This document shows positions 54,767 to 64,000 of a DNA stretch of 64,000 nucleotides, one piece after another. Location: positions 2,170,001 through 2,234,000 of the forward strand of contig NZ_CP047355.1 of assembly GCF_030408815.1 (NCBI RefSeq). The letters run 5' to 3'. The notes under the pieces were generated by a model that worked only from the letters and a program-made list of their open reading frames with translations, was not told the DNA's origin and ran no database searches. This DNA is from Corynebacterium freiburgense (GTDB taxonomy: Bacteria; Actinomycetota; Actinomycetes; Mycobacteriales; Mycobacteriaceae). Position 1 is the first letter of the stretch. Every line of letters starts with the position of its first letter. The translations under genes and the position numbers were made by a program.

Positions 54767-56053
54767 ATGACCGAGAGATTCGATGCAGTAGACATTATTC
54801 GTACAAAGCGAGATCGCGAGCGGCTCACTACGGAACAGATAAATTGGGTGATTGACGCCTATACGCGTGGGGTCGTTGCCGACGAACAAATGGCCGCACT
54901 AAATATGGCGATTTTCCTTAATGGGATGGATCGCACCGAGATCGTGGACTGGACTACAGCCATGATGAACTCTGGTGAGCGAATGAACTTTGATGCCCTT
55001 TCCCGCACTACGAGCGATAAACACTCCACCGGCGGTGTTGGGGATAAAATCACCCTCCCATTGGCGCCCCTGGTTGCCGCGTTTGATGTGGCTGTTCCGC
55101 AACTATCTGGTCGCGGCCTCGGACATACTGGCGGAACCTTAGACAAACTGGAATCTATCCCGGGCTGGCAAGCCAATTTCTCCAACGAACGCATGATGGA
55201 AATTTTGGAAGACCCCGGATGCATTATTTGCGCTCCAGGAACCGGCCTGGCACCTGCAGATAAGAAAATTTATGCGCTTCGTGATATTACTGCGACCGTC
55301 GATTGCATTCCACTTATTGCCAGTTCCATTATGAGCAAAAAGATTGCAGAAGGAACGGCATCACTTGTACTCGATGTCAAAGTTGGTTCGGGCGCTTTTA
55401 TGAAAGATATTCAAAATGCGCGAGAGCTTGCGTCCACTATGGTTGAACTAGGAAATGATGCAGGCGTTCGTACCGTGGCATTGTTAACAGATATGTCCCG
55501 CCCCCTGGGCCGGAAGATCGGCAATGCATTAGAAGTTGCGGAATCAGTAGAAATTTTAGCTGGCGGCGGACCACGCGATGTTCGTGAACTTACCATCGCT
55601 TTGGCGCGAGAAATGCTTACTCTAGCTGGCAAACCAGATGTTGATATTGCCGCAGCTTTGGATGATGGCCGCGCGATGGATGTGTGGAAGCGTATGATCC
55701 GCGCTCAGGGTGGCGATCCTGATGCCCCATTACCAAAGGCCAAGCATACACTTACAGTGGAAGCCGACCGTGATGGTTATTTAGGTGAACTCGACGCATT
55801 AGCTGTGGGGGTTGCAAGTTGGCGGCTCGGTGCTGGCCGGGCACGGAAGGAAGATCCGGTGCAAGCAGGAGCTGGTATAGAAATCCATGCTGGTTTCGGC
55901 GAGCCCGTTCAGCGGGGGCAGACTTTATTTACATTGCATTCAGACACCCCAGAGCGGTTCGAACGTGCTTTGGAATCCCTAATGCCAGGCTTTGCGGTAA
56001 CCAATACTCCAGTATCGCTACCAGAATCCGTTATTTTGGAACGTATTGCCTAA
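54767..56053 (+). CDS. deoA: Thymidine/pyrimidine-nucleoside phosphorylase
   Basis: Splits thymidine or other pyrimidine nucleosides with phosphate to the base and (deoxy)ribose 1-phosphate. The 428-residue length is standard. The phosphate-binding [22 protein letters not shown] motif is intact, followed by [19 protein letters not shown] and [22 protein letters not shown]. The C-terminal barrel-like domain ends the protein. AGGAG precedes the ATG. First gene of an operon with deoC and the mutase. Confidence 0.96.
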   Translation: MTERFDAVDIIRTKRDRERLTTEQINWVIDAYTRGVVADEQMAALNMAIFLNGMDRTEIVDWTTAMMNSGERMNFDALSRTTSDKHSTGGVGDKITLPLAPLVAAFDVAVPQLSGRGLGHTGGTLDKLESIPGWQANFSNERMMEILEDPGCIICAPGTGLAPADKKIYALRDITATVDCIPLIASSIMSKKIAEGTASLVLDVKVGSGAFMKDIQNARELASTMVELGNDAGVRTVALLTDMSRPLGRKIGNALEVAESVEILAGGGPRDVRELTIALAREMLTLAGKPDVDIAAALDDGRAMDVWKRMIRAQGGDPDAPLPKAKHTLTVEADRDGYLGELDALAVGVASWRLGAGRARKEDPVQAGAGIEIHAGFGEPVQRGQTLFTLHSDTPERFERALESLMPGFAVTNTPVSLPESVILERIA

Positions 56054-56088
56054 TTGTTGACACTGCTCGTTTTATAAGGAGAACCTCA

Positions 56089-56745
56089 ATGAATCTCACC
56101 CGCGCTGAAGTGGCAGCGTATATCGATCACACCTTGCTCAAACCAGAAGCTACCCACACACAGGTTGCTGATGTGGTTACTGAGGCACATCGTTTAGGCA
56201 CGTTTTCTATTTGCGTCTCCCCATCAATGCTGCCTGTAGAAGTACCAAATGGGTTGGCGGTGGCTACAGTTGTGGGGTTCCCTTCAGGCGCGGTGGATAT
56301 GGAGATCAAGGCGAGTGAAGCGGCAAAGGCCGTTGCTCAAGGCGCTAATGAAATCGATATGGTAATTAATCTCGCCTTCGCAAAAGAAGGCGATTGGGAC
56401 AAACTCACACAAGAAATCAAGACCGTTAAGGAAGCGTGCGGCGATGCGCTACTTAAAGTAATTATTGAATCCGCAGCGCTTACCGATCATGAGATTATTC
56501 ACTGCTGTCAGGCTGCAGAACGTGCCGGTGCAGATTTTGTAAAGACATCTACCGGTTTTCACCCAGCGGGTGGTGCTACAACCCATGCAGTTTCACTTAT
56601 GCGTGAGACCGTTGGTGACCGCCTTGGTGTAAAAGCATCTGGTGGTATTCGCACTGCTGAGGCTGCACTCGCCATGATTGAAGCAGGCGCTTCTCGCCTC
56701 GGGCTTTCGGCATCCGCCGCGATCCTCAACGGCCTTCCCGAGTAA
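56089..56745 (+). CDS. deoC: Deoxyribose-phosphate aldolase
   Basis: Cleaves 2-deoxyribose 5-phosphate to glyceraldehyde 3-phosphate and acetaldehyde. The ATG at 56089 (AAGGAG seven bases upstream, [22 protein letters not shown]) gives 218 residues; the frame opens further upstream inside deoA but only by chance. Active-site features are the Schiff-base Lys in [16 protein letters not shown], the partner Lys in [10 protein letters not shown], and the conserved [10 protein letters not shown]. Confidence 0.96.
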   Translation: MNLTRAEVAAYIDHTLLKPEATHTQVADVVTEAHRLGTFSICVSPSMLPVEVPNGLAVATVVGFPSGAVDMEIKASEAAKAVAQGANEIDMVINLAFAKEGDWDKLTQEIKTVKEACGDALLKVIIESAALTDHEIIHCCQAAERAGADFVKTSTGFHPAGGATTHAVSLMRETVGDRLGVKASGGIRTAEAALAMIEAGASRLGLSASAAILNGLPE

Positions 56746-56757
56746 AGAAGGCATAAT

Positions 56758-58410
56758 ATGAACACTATTGAACGCGCCACAGCTTGGCGCAACCATGATC
56801 CTGACCCGCACACACGCGACACCATTACTGCGCTTATCGACGCCGCGGAAACCGGTGACCAGGGCGCTTACGAAGAACTCGAATCACGCTTTTCTGGACC
56901 GCTTATGTTTGGAACCGCCGGGTTACGCGGCGAGGTAGGTGCTGGTGAAAGCCGCATGAACCGCGCCGTCGTTATTCGCGCGACAGCTGGTGTGGTGTCA
57001 TGGTTAAACACCAAAGTAGATACTCCAGTTGTGGTTATTGGATGCGACGCTCGTTATGGGTCTGCTGACTTTTACCGTGATGCCGCAGAAGTTATCTCCG
57101 GCGCTAGTGGCCGAGCACTCCTACTACCACCCCAACTTCCCACCCCAGTAACTGCATTTGCGGTGCGGGCATTTGGCGCAGATGCAGGCATTATGATTAC
57201 TGCATCCCATAATCCTCCAGCCGATAATGGCTATAAACTCTACCTCGGCGGCCGTGTCGCCCCAGGCGACGGCAATGGTGTACAGCTGGTTTCTCCTGCA
57301 GATGCAGAAATCACCGAACATATAACCGCAGCTCCGCCGGCTGACCAAGTTCCTCGAACCAGCACTAATGTCGAGCACGTTGATATTTTGGACCAATATA
57401 TTCATTGCGCCGGAACCCGAGGCGATGCACGACCGCTGAATATAGTGCTCACCCCTATGCATGGCGTTGGCGGTAGTGTTGCTGTTCAAGCCCTTGCTGC
57501 TGCGGGTTTTCACACCGTAGATGTGGTAAAGCAACAAGCCGATCCGGATCCAGATTTCCCCACAGTGTCCTTCCCTAACCCAGAAGAACCTGGAGCCCTT
57601 GACCTAGCTATCGAACTGGCAAAAGAACGAAATGCCGATGTTATATTGGCGCTCGATCCAGATGCTGATCGCTGCGCGGTGGCAATTCCCACCCCAACAG
57701 GCTGGCGGCAATTAAGTGGCGATGAAACTGGCGCATTGCTTGGCGAATATATCGCCAAGCGCACTCAAGTAGCGGGCAATACCGGCACAATGGCCAATTC
57801 AATAGTTTCTAGCAGATTGCTTTCTCGTATTGCTCACGCACATGATCTGAATCACGAGCCCACATTAACCGGTTTTAAATGGATCGCCCGTACCCCCGGT
57901 CTGATATTCGGATATGAAGAGGCAATTGGGTATTGCACCGATCCGGAATTTGTTCGGGATAAAGATGGCATTACGGCCGCTGTTACAATGGCAAGCCTTG
58001 TGGCCAATCTGCTTGCTCAGGGCCGAACGGTACAAGATGCCCTTGATGACCTGGCAAAACAACATGGTCTGCACGCAACTTCCCCCCTAACATTCCGGGT
58101 GGAAAACCTCGATCTTATTGCCACTGGCATGGCGAACTTACGTGCCCACCCACCGCGCGAACTCGCCGGGTCACCGGTAATAGAATTTGCCGATCTGGCT
58201 GAGGGATATCAGGGTCTACCAGCTACCGATGGAGTATTACTCCGCACCGAACAAGACGATCGGATTATTGTTCGTCCTTCCGGTACGGAGCCGAAACTTA
58301 AATGCTATTTAGAAGTGGTGCTTCCAGTAGTAAAGGAAATCCCACACGACGACGCCGCTGAGCGTCTGGCAATGCTTAAAAACGATATTGCTGCAGCTAT
58401 CGGGATTTAG
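56758..58410 (+). CDS. pmmB: Phosphohexomutase family (PMM/PGM), possibly phosphopentomutase role
   Basis: A 550-residue alpha-D-phosphohexomutase-superfamily enzyme. The phosphoserine loop is IMITASHNPPADNGYKLYLG, the metal loop ALDPDADRCAVA, the sugar-binding loop GYEEAIGY, and the phosphate-binding end IIVRPSGTEPKLKCY. The length and FGTAGLRGEVGAGESRMNRAVV fit the PmmB/PGM2 branch, some of whose members act on (deoxy)ribose 1-phosphate. Its place directly after deoC, 12 bases, suggests it performs the phosphopentomutase step, since no separate DeoB gene is seen in this window; that is inference. Confidence 0.9.
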   Translation: MNTIERATAWRNHDPDPHTRDTITALIDAAETGDQGAYEELESRFSGPLMFGTAGLRGEVGAGESRMNRAVVIRATAGVVSWLNTKVDTPVVVIGCDARYGSADFYRDAAEVISGASGRALLLPPQLPTPVTAFAVRAFGADAGIMITASHNPPADNGYKLYLGGRVAPGDGNGVQLVSPADAEITEHITAAPPADQVPRTSTNVEHVDILDQYIHCAGTRGDARPLNIVLTPMHGVGGSVAVQALAAAGFHTVDVVKQQADPDPDFPTVSFPNPEEPGALDLAIELAKERNADVILALDPDADRCAVAIPTPTGWRQLSGDETGALLGEYIAKRTQVAGNTGTMANSIVSSRLLSRIAHAHDLNHEPTLTGFKWIARTPGLIFGYEEAIGYCTDPEFVRDKDGITAAVTMASLVANLLAQGRTVQDALDDLAKQHGLHATSPLTFRVENLDLIATGMANLRAHPPRELAGSPVIEFADLAEGYQGLPATDGVLLRTEQDDRIIVRPSGTEPKLKCYLEVVLPVVKEIPHDDAAERLAMLKNDIAAAIGI

Positions 58411-59357
58411 GCTCCTCCTCCATTACCCAAGAGTTTGGCCGCAAGATCACGAACATCGTGCGGCCAATACTCCTTATCGCGTGGTTGCAGAGTATCTGGG
58501 CCCGGGGTGCAATGATCAATTACTGTACGCCAACGTTCAGGAATTGCCTCTTCCCCATATACGGCCCCGAGCAGTGCACCGCACACAGCCGCGTTTGTAT
58601 CGGCATCACCGCCCAAGCTAATGGTGTGCACCAGTGATTCTTCAAAGTTCTCACCTTGAGCAAGTTCCCAAAGCGCCTGGAAAAAGGCGTTCTTCACCCA
58701 TCCCATACGGCCAACAAGATCGCGTTTCTCCCCGGCGCGCGCTCGCGCAACAAGATCCCGAACAACCTCACTGGGGTCCTGCGCAAGCAGATCCAGTACT
58801 TCATTTGCATCAAGGCCATCACGAATCGCAGCAGCAATTGCAACCACGAATGCTTCATTGATTTCCTGGCAAATATGGTGCGGGTGCGTAATTAAGCAGT
58901 CCGCTTTTGCCATGTTGCGCGCTTGATCTTCACTTACACGCGCCGCATAAATTGCCAGGGGGCTAATTCGCATTAACGCACCGTTAGCTTGGCTAGTTTC
59001 GTCTCGGCGGCCCCGCAATAGCGCATTCGCACATGTTGTACCAATATCAAAGGGATTTGAATGGGCCCAGCGAAGGTAAGAAGCCTGAACATCATCAAGA
59101 ACAAAACCATTATTGCGAATCAGGCTTCGAGCCAATGCAAGAGCCATCTCTGAATCATCAGTTGGTTGACCAGCGATAATCGAATGAACGCCGCCATCGG
59201 TAAGCTCACGCACACCATTAGGATAAAGTTCCGCAATTGTTTCAGGTGCCCGGAATTCTACTAATGCGCCAAGATTATCGCCGATAATTTGACCGTACAA
59301 TACCCCACGAGCTCGCTCCAATGAACTGGACTTGTGGGTCCCGCTTGCTGGATTCAT
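58407..59357 (-). CDS. ADP-ribosylglycohydrolase family protein
   Basis: Members remove ADP-ribose from proteins or small molecules using a two-metal center. The ATG at 59357 has AAGGAG five bases upstream; a GTG at 59363 sits too near that site. The product has 316 residues. DraG/ARH motifs are present: the Gly-Asp in YGQIIGDNLGALVEF; TDDSEMALAL (first metal motif); and SLGGDADTNAAVCGALLGA (second metal motif). Substrate not predictable. It converges with the mutase (4-base overlap). Whether it relates to the kptA product (an ADP-ribose cyclic phosphate) cannot be judged from sequence. Confidence 0.93.
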   Translation of the reverse strand: MNPASGTHKSSSLERARGVLYGQIIGDNLGALVEFRAPETIAELYPNGVRELTDGGVHSIIAGQPTDDSEMALALARSLIRNNGFVLDDVQASYLRWAHSNPFDIGTTCANALLRGRRDETSQANGALMRISPLAIYAARVSEDQARNMAKADCLITHPHHICQEINEAFVVAIAAAIRDGLDANEVLDLLAQDPSEVVRDLVARARAGEKRDLVGRMGWVKNAFFQALWELAQGENFEESLVHTISLGGDADTNAAVCGALLGAVYGEEAIPERWRTVIDHCTPGPDTLQPRDKEYWPHDVRDLAAKLLGNGGGA

Positions 59358-59465
59358 GTTCACTCCTTGAGAATTAGTGCAATAGGTATATTTGCCCCAA
59401 TCCTAAGCGGGTTCACCCCGCAGTATGAGCCCTCCCACCAAGCGGGGGTGATATACATGTATTAC

Positions 59466-60653
59466 TTAAATCCCACTTCCCAATACTGAGATATCCCGCA
59501 GGTCGCTGGGGTGTACCAGTATTAACTGTGATGTAATCACATTCTCAAGTTCTATGTAATCACCAACTATCGAACCCACGGTAAAAACCGAGGTTGGATT
59601 TGCATCACCCACATCAGAAAGCAATGAAACTTTTATCAACGCACGAGCCCGGTGAAGGCGTAGCCAAACATTTTGATCATAAACATTGATATCCGAGTAG
59701 TGCACACCAACTGGTTGCCCAGGATATTGTGGTTCTTCAATCCAAGACTCTGGAGGCGGAGCTGGAAGTTCCAATTCTTCACGACCAATAAACCGGGCCA
59801 AAAGCCGAGTTGGCGCTTTAGAAAGCACCTGCCGAGCAAGCAAATTTGCCGCTGATCCAACCACGGGATCATTACGTTTTGCTACATCTGCAAGCAGGGC
59901 GTCTATAGACGTAAGCAATGCTTCACAAGCGGCATCTGCCTCAGCGCTTGGAGATACTGGTGTATGCGAGGAAAAAAGTTGTTCCAAGAAATAAAGCTCC
60001 GCAGCACCATGAGTGCGGCAAAGTAAGTAGCCCTCGCTTTCCAACGCAGCAAGCAAAGAAACCATCATCGACCAGCTCTCCCCGAGTTCGGTCATAAGCT
60101 GCCAAATGGTGACTGGCGCATACTGGCTTGCCAAATGTAGACCTAGGCGAAACACCGCATATGGATTATTCGGATCATAATGCGGCGCAGGAGCGTAATC
60201 TGACATCGATTCCACATAATCACAGGCACACCAAACAATTGGGCGTTCTTGTAGATGTTCCACTACATCCTGCGGCAACACCATATATGCTTCGCCCCAA
60301 ATGTCCAGCATAACGGCACCCAAAACAAAATCTTTCGTCCCGGAAATGGGTTCAAAGTCGACGATTTCTGCGGTCACTAGGTGCCGCCCCTCAAACCTGG
60401 TCCCTTCCGGACTTATCCCATACACCTTCTGAGCGGTATCGAGCGCCGGGATTTGAGTCGGATCATTTCCCACGGCCCCATACGAAACCGCTACATATGC
60501 ATCAATATCAGCAAAAACTTCCAAGCTTGACGGCACGAGTAAAGGCACCCCGACATCGACCCCAAGATCAATAAGTGGGCGATAAACCTGCGGCTGGATA
60601 AACACACTAGTGAAATCTTCAAACACTGAGATTTCTAATCCGACCTTTTCCAT
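59466..60653 (-). CDS. Hypothetical protein with winged-helix-like centre, 395 aa
   Basis: Not recognised. A soluble acidic protein with no membrane segment. Residues 1 to about 170 are beta-rich and carry no obvious motif. Residues 180-222 (PVTIWQLMTELGESWSMMVSLLAALESEGYLLC) look like a winged helix, suggesting DNA or protein binding. The C-terminal third is helical then beta. A DtxR-like box lies about 160-180 bases before the start. Function unknown; the iron link is inference. Confidence 0.65.
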   Translation of the reverse strand: MEKVGLEISVFEDFTSVFIQPQVYRPLIDLGVDVGVPLLVPSSLEVFADIDAYVAVSYGAVGNDPTQIPALDTAQKVYGISPEGTRFEGRHLVTAEIVDFEPISGTKDFVLGAVMLDIWGEAYMVLPQDVVEHLQERPIVWCACDYVESMSDYAPAPHYDPNNPYAVFRLGLHLASQYAPVTIWQLMTELGESWSMMVSLLAALESEGYLLCRTHGAAELYFLEQLFSSHTPVSPSAEADAACEALLTSIDALLADVAKRNDPVVGSAANLLARQVLSKAPTRLLARFIGREELELPAPPPESWIEEPQYPGQPVGVHYSDINVYDQNVWLRLHRARALIKVSLLSDVGDANPTSVFTVGSIVGDYIELENVITSQLILVHPSDLRDISVLGSGI

Positions 60654-60813
60654 ACAGCAGAGAGTATTACCCCCACGGCGAATGTGAAACGCTTTAGGGC
60701 TATCTGGAACTGTAGAGAATTTGAACCTACCCCATGTGGGGGAGTTTAGTACGAAAATATCCGTGACAAATCAGCTTTCTGAAGGATTTACTTGGTATTT
60801 CATTCACAAAACC

Positions 60814-60832
60814 TCATTACAGGCTAACCTTA
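60814..60832 (-). promoter_or_regulatory. DtxR-like box before the 395-residue protein
   Basis: On the minus strand the sequence is TAAGGTTAGCCTGTAATGA, matching 13 of 19 positions of TTAGGTTAGCCTAACCTAA, including the uninterrupted block AGGTTAGCCT. The right half is poor. It lies about 160 bases before the minus-strand start in a 239-base gap. Confidence 0.45.
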
Positions 60833-60892
60833 AATTATGCCACACAATTTAAACTTGTGCAGCAAATCTATTAAAAAGATCTGACAAACGTT

Positions 60893-62179
60893 CTAATATT
60901 CGTTAGTTTTCGCCATGAGTGTTGAGAGTATTTGCTCGCCACCTACCCGCAATCCGTCATGCTGATATTCATTTGTAATATGCAAGCGTAGATCACTAAA
61001 TAACGCTGCTGTTTCCAATGAATATTGCATAGGAACGAACATGTCGTCACAATACACAGCAGCCGCACACACCGCCGATGATTCGGAAAGAGATTCGTGA
61101 TTGTAAAGCGATTCCCAGTCATCTTTTTCCGCTAAGAATTCAGCAATATTCTTATATGGATGCAACGCTGGATCTTCCTCAAACATCCAGGGACATATAT
61201 GCTCGCCGGTCAAAAAATACGGCTCACTCAAATCTCGGGGATCAGCATGAACCGCAAACCCTGGGATTTCCTCACGAATGCGGTGCGCAGACCATTGCGT
61301 CGCACCTGGCACCGTTCCTCCGTAAATCGATTCATGTATTACCGCATAGAGTGGGTTTTCGGCGAATGATACCCGCTGACCAATCTGGGCCAAGACCGAA
61401 GCACGCAAGCGCTTTTCACCATTATGCTGGGTAAATGGGTTTTCCAAAAGGTATCCCAAGTCATCAAACCCAATCCCCCTTCCCAGCCCGATACCAATTG
61501 TTCGAAATCGCCGTGCAGAAAGCCGCTCGCCGGTGGGCAATACTTCTTGCGAGCGCTCAAGATGATGGCAGATTTCCCGAACGCGACTATCGGCCCATGG
61601 AAATTGCGCGTAAAACTGTTCGTTTCGACGCCGCGTCGATGTATAGGTCGCCCGGTATACATCATCAATATGACAAGTAGTAGCGGGCAAACCACCAGTA
61701 ATATAAGCATGCTGTATCGAATTTGGGTAAAGAGAAAGATACGTAGTAATACAAAATCCACCGAAGCTTTGCCCCATAAGACTCCAGCGGTCAATCCCTA
61801 AAGCTTTCCGGAAATCTTCACAATCTTCAACAATGTTATTTGCTCGCAAAAGCGAAAAATACTCACCTGAGCCTTCCGCGGCGTCGATAAGCGCATCTGA
61901 AGAATTGCCCGTTCCACGCTGGTCAAGCAGCAACACCCGATAGCGCTGCAATAATGTACGCAACCAGCCAGTTGGCCCAGTAAAGCGAGGGGCCGGAAAC
62001 CCTGGGCCGCCCTGAAGATACACGATCATCGGCCACTGCTCACCACCATCTGGAATGATCTCACGAGCAAAAATATTAAGCGTGCCACGTTCGGGGTGAG
62101 CGCGATCCCAGGGAACATTCAGGGTATGCGAACATAAAGTGTGTGCGAAACGACGGTTTGTGCTGGTCTGAAGCGTCAT
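60893..62179 (-). CDS. pip: Proline iminopeptidase-type alpha/beta hydrolase (S33)
   Basis: Removes N-terminal proline from peptides, or a related peptidase/hydrolase. The start chosen is ATG 62179, giving 428 residues beginning MTLQTSTNRRFAHTLCSHTLNVPW. The oxyanion motif YLQGGPGFPAPR and the GTGNSSDALI region are diagnostic of S33. The nucleophile elbow is GQSFGGF. The Asp/His residues of the triad lie downstream (DDMFVPMQYSLETA...EYQHDGLRVGG). It is cytoplasmic and divergent from the acyltransferase-like gene with a 43-base gap. Confidence 0.9.
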   Translation of the reverse strand: MTLQTSTNRRFAHTLCSHTLNVPWDRAHPERGTLNIFAREIIPDGGEQWPMIVYLQGGPGFPAPRFTGPTGWLRTLLQRYRVLLLDQRGTGNSSDALIDAAEGSGEYFSLLRANNIVEDCEDFRKALGIDRWSLMGQSFGGFCITTYLSLYPNSIQHAYITGGLPATTCHIDDVYRATYTSTRRRNEQFYAQFPWADSRVREICHHLERSQEVLPTGERLSARRFRTIGIGLGRGIGFDDLGYLLENPFTQHNGEKRLRASVLAQIGQRVSFAENPLYAVIHESIYGGTVPGATQWSAHRIREEIPGFAVHADPRDLSEPYFLTGEHICPWMFEEDPALHPYKNIAEFLAEKDDWESLYNHESLSESSAVCAAAVYCDDMFVPMQYSLETAALFSDLRLHITNEYQHDGLRVGGEQILSTLMAKTNEY

Positions 62180-62222
62180 AGCGTCGATCGTACCTATGAT
62201 CCCTTTTTCTTTTGGAGTACAT

Positions 62223-63461
62223 ATGTCCGAATCAGCTGCGGCATCCACACGTTTACATGGAATCGATCTTGCACGTGCCCTTGCAATTATCGGCATGGTA
62301 TACGCACACGTTGGCCCCGTAGAAACGAACACACTACTACTTAAAATAGGTGATGCCCTAACCACCGGCTATGCTTCCGCCACCTTTGCCGTCCTAGCCG
62401 GAGTATCCCTATCCATTATTTCCCATACGCCTTCGCCAACTACAACACATAGGCTGCTTACTCGCGGCATCCTACTTATGGCAATTGGGACATTCCTGGA
62501 GCTAATACAGAGTTCAATTGTTGTAGTTTTGGTTGCTATCGGGATTATTTTTGTACTCCTCCCACCCGTAGCACGATGGAAAACCCGCTGGGTATTGCTA
62601 CTGTTCCTTCTCTTTCTCACCCTTGGCCCCCTAGCACAAACTATTGCATTAGTGCTTCACACTTCCGTCGATATACTTTCCGTGCCATACCCAGCATTCG
62701 CCTGGCTTACGTATGGCACCCTTGGCATTCTTATCCATAGGCACGTTGTACACTCCCTAGCCTGGCAGTGCTTGCTTTTTATTATTGGCGCCGGATTGGC
62801 CACAGCTAGCGTGTTTGCCCGTCCACACTTCACGGAAAACATCACTGTGCCCGCGCCACTTTGGTCTTACCTTAATCCAGAACCCCACTACGGCGGCTTA
62901 TTCGATGTCTTGGCCTCTTGTGGAGCCGCCGCTGCTGCCATCGCTTGCTCACTGTTTATTACCCGTATTACGGTTAGGCCACTCTATCCATTACGCGCTC
63001 TCGGAGCAATGTCCCTGACCTTCTATGTTTGCCATGTCCTTACCGCAGGCCCCATTTTAGATGCCAGTAATCAAGCAGATTCTGCAGTGCCAAAACCTGG
63101 TGCAGTAACCACAATGACTGCTACAAACAATTCAAAACCAGCTATTGCACCTACAGACCCAATGGAAATCCACTGGCACGAATACCAGGCTTTAGTGCAA
63201 TCCCACGACACTTATAACGAATTTAGCAAACCTGAACTGGAATTCTATAACAGGATTTTCGCAGAAGAGCGAGAAAATAATAAGAATTTTGTTGCTGAAT
63301 CCCCGAACCATACACCTGTCTTTTGGATAACTCTTATTTCCGGAATTATTTTCGCCCCAATTTGGCGGTTCTTTTTCCGACGCGGCCCACTCGAATGGGC
63401 AATGCACCATATAATTGAACGCTCTGTGCGACCAGAAAAATCAAAAGAAATCGCAGCTTAA
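62223..63461 (+). CDS. Multi-pass membrane protein of the heparan-alpha-glucosaminide acyltransferase-like (DUF1624/DUF418) type
   Basis: The start is ATG 62223 with GGAG five bases upstream. The 412-residue protein begins with a short hydrophilic head and RLHGIDLARALAIIGMVYAHVGP, the sequence that opens these acyltransferase-like membrane proteins. About nine to ten hydrophobic segments follow, with RALGAMSLTFYVCHVLTAG typical near the end of the domain. A roughly 80-residue hydrophilic loop (about 295-375) separates the last helix. It may modify an envelope glycan or lipid; substrate unknown. Confidence 0.8.
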   Translation: MSESAAASTRLHGIDLARALAIIGMVYAHVGPVETNTLLLKIGDALTTGYASATFAVLAGVSLSIISHTPSPTTTHRLLTRGILLMAIGTFLELIQSSIVVVLVAIGIIFVLLPPVARWKTRWVLLLFLLFLTLGPLAQTIALVLHTSVDILSVPYPAFAWLTYGTLGILIHRHVVHSLAWQCLLFIIGAGLATASVFARPHFTENITVPAPLWSYLNPEPHYGGLFDVLASCGAAAAAIACSLFITRITVRPLYPLRALGAMSLTFYVCHVLTAGPILDASNQADSAVPKPGAVTTMTATNNSKPAIAPTDPMEIHWHEYQALVQSHDTYNEFSKPELEFYNRIFAEERENNKNFVAESPNHTPVFWITLISGIIFAPIWRFFFRRGPLEWAMHHIIERSVRPEKSKEIAA

Positions 63462-63528
63462 TCAGGATTCGAATAAGAATTCACTGAGTTAAATAGACAA
63501 AAAAGTAATCAATCAAAAGGTGGTTCTC

Positions 63529-63576
63529 ATGGACGCAACACATCTAGGGCAGGTAGGCTCACTAGGACACAAATAG
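63529..63576 (+). CDS. Possible 15-residue leader ORF
   Basis: ATG GAC GCA ... TAG encodes MDATHLGQVGSLGHK, with AAAGGTGG a few bases upstream. It lies 40 bases before the lipoprotein gene and could be a leader peptide, but a 15-codon frame is likely by chance. Only the ribosome site speaks for it. Confidence 0.25.
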   Translation: MDATHLGQVGSLGHK

Positions 63577-63618
63577 ATTTTGATGAATCACCCAACTTCG
63601 GAAAGGCTATAGCCAAAA

Positions 63619-64000
63619 ATGACCGCCCGTATCCGCGCCATCGGTGCAGCTTCTTTTGCTGCTTTCGCACTTGCACTCGCTGCCTGTAGCCCACCTAACC
63701 AGCAAGACACCACCATGGAGAAAACCGATACTGCTTCAGATATTGCAGCGCCCTCCAAAACTGCTTCTTCATCTATGAAGTCAACATCAGCAGCCCCCGA
63801 AACCTCGACCGAATCGGGCACCGTAAATCTAAAGGTCAGCAATATTAATGGTATTAAAGATGGCGACGAACTCACCGTAGATGTTTCCGGTCTGGATCCC
63901 AAAATGGGCTACTACGCTGCCATTTGCGCAGCCGAAGCAACCCCTGACAATCCAGTACCAGTATGTACCGGGAAAACTGGTGATACAGAAACCCAAGCAT
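63619..64000 (+). CDS. Lipoprotein, 3' end outside window
   Basis: From ATG 63619 (MTARIRAIGAASFAAFALALAAC) the signal sequence ends in the lipobox LAAC, so the product is an outward-facing lipoprotein. A Ser/Thr/Ala-rich linker (TASDIAAPSKTASSSMKSTS) leads to a beta-sandwich-like start, VNLKVSNINGIKDGDELTVDVSG, then GYYAAICAAE. This resembles surface proteins with neocarzinostatin/HtaA-adjacent folds, but the cut prevents a firm call. The frame continues past the window end. GGAAAGG lies upstream. Confidence 0.7.
   Translation, partial: MTARIRAIGAASFAAFALALAACSPPNQQDTTMEKTDTASDIAAPSKTASSSMKSTSAAPETSTESGTVNLKVSNINGIKDGDELTVDVSGLDPKMGYYAAICAAEATPDNPVPVCTGKTGDTETQA

Overview
The window looks like a chromosomal segment of a Corynebacterium-type actinobacterium with roughly balanced GC. 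The pointers are Corynebacterium-like gene neighbourhoods (glyS beside zur; hrcA-dnaJ2-rsmE-phoH-ybeY-CBS protein-era-recO-uppS; fadD beside malQ, dcp, treS and maltokinase; aecD near brnQ), frequent GTG/TTG starts and DtxR-like iron boxes. Some starts were moved downstream of the longest open frame where a Shine-Dalgarno sequence, a neighbouring gene or family length decided it. I saw no tRNA, rRNA, CRISPR array, prophage or transposase.

Layout. 1-1455: end of a TPM-type membrane protein, then a two-gene Fic toxin/antitoxin-like module. 2065-5376: two small proteins and glyS on the minus strand, and a zinc-type Fur regulator on the plus strand. 5946-15265: a ten-gene minus-strand run starting with hrcA (heat-shock control, chaperone, rRNA maturation, Era/RecO, cell-wall lipid carrier, iron exporter). 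15358-16908: a methyltransferase behind a DtxR-like box, and an AT-rich patch with a small membrane protein. 17001-30589: hemW, an acyl-CoA ligase, malQ, a dipeptidase, an esterase, treS-maltokinase and kptA. 30567-34638: idi and a compact crtEBI carotenoid set. 34642-37758: a PPE/WXG-like protein and a lipoprotein. 37991-47304: aecD, a 2-hydroxyacid dehydrogenase, brnQ and a complete peptide/nickel-type ABC importer. 47712-51497: a 1261-residue multidomain protein whose DnaQ-like exonuclease site looks inactivated. 51991-58410: a deoxynucleoside salvage locus (deoR, nupC, cdd, deoA, deoC and a phosphohexomutase). 58407-64000: ADP-ribosylglycohydrolase, an unknown protein behind a second DtxR-like box, proline iminopeptidase, an acyltransferase-like membrane protein and a truncated lipoprotein.

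The genes work in modules. malQ, treS and the maltokinase form a glucan/maltose/trehalose set. idi feeds crtE, crtB and crtI. NupC and Cdd import and deaminate nucleosides, while DeoA, DeoC and the mutase carry the pentose into glycolysis.

The least explained material is non-coding. A composite hairpin element occurs at three intergenic sites (about 1.7, 5.6 and 36.9 kb) and an analogous hairpin lies at 47.5 kb. The 10-mer TATCGACGCC occurs at least 13 times, far more than chance predicts. Other items of note are the Fic module with a changed active-site loop, the pseudo-exonuclease, and a frame-broken gene remnant near 51.6-51.9 kb.
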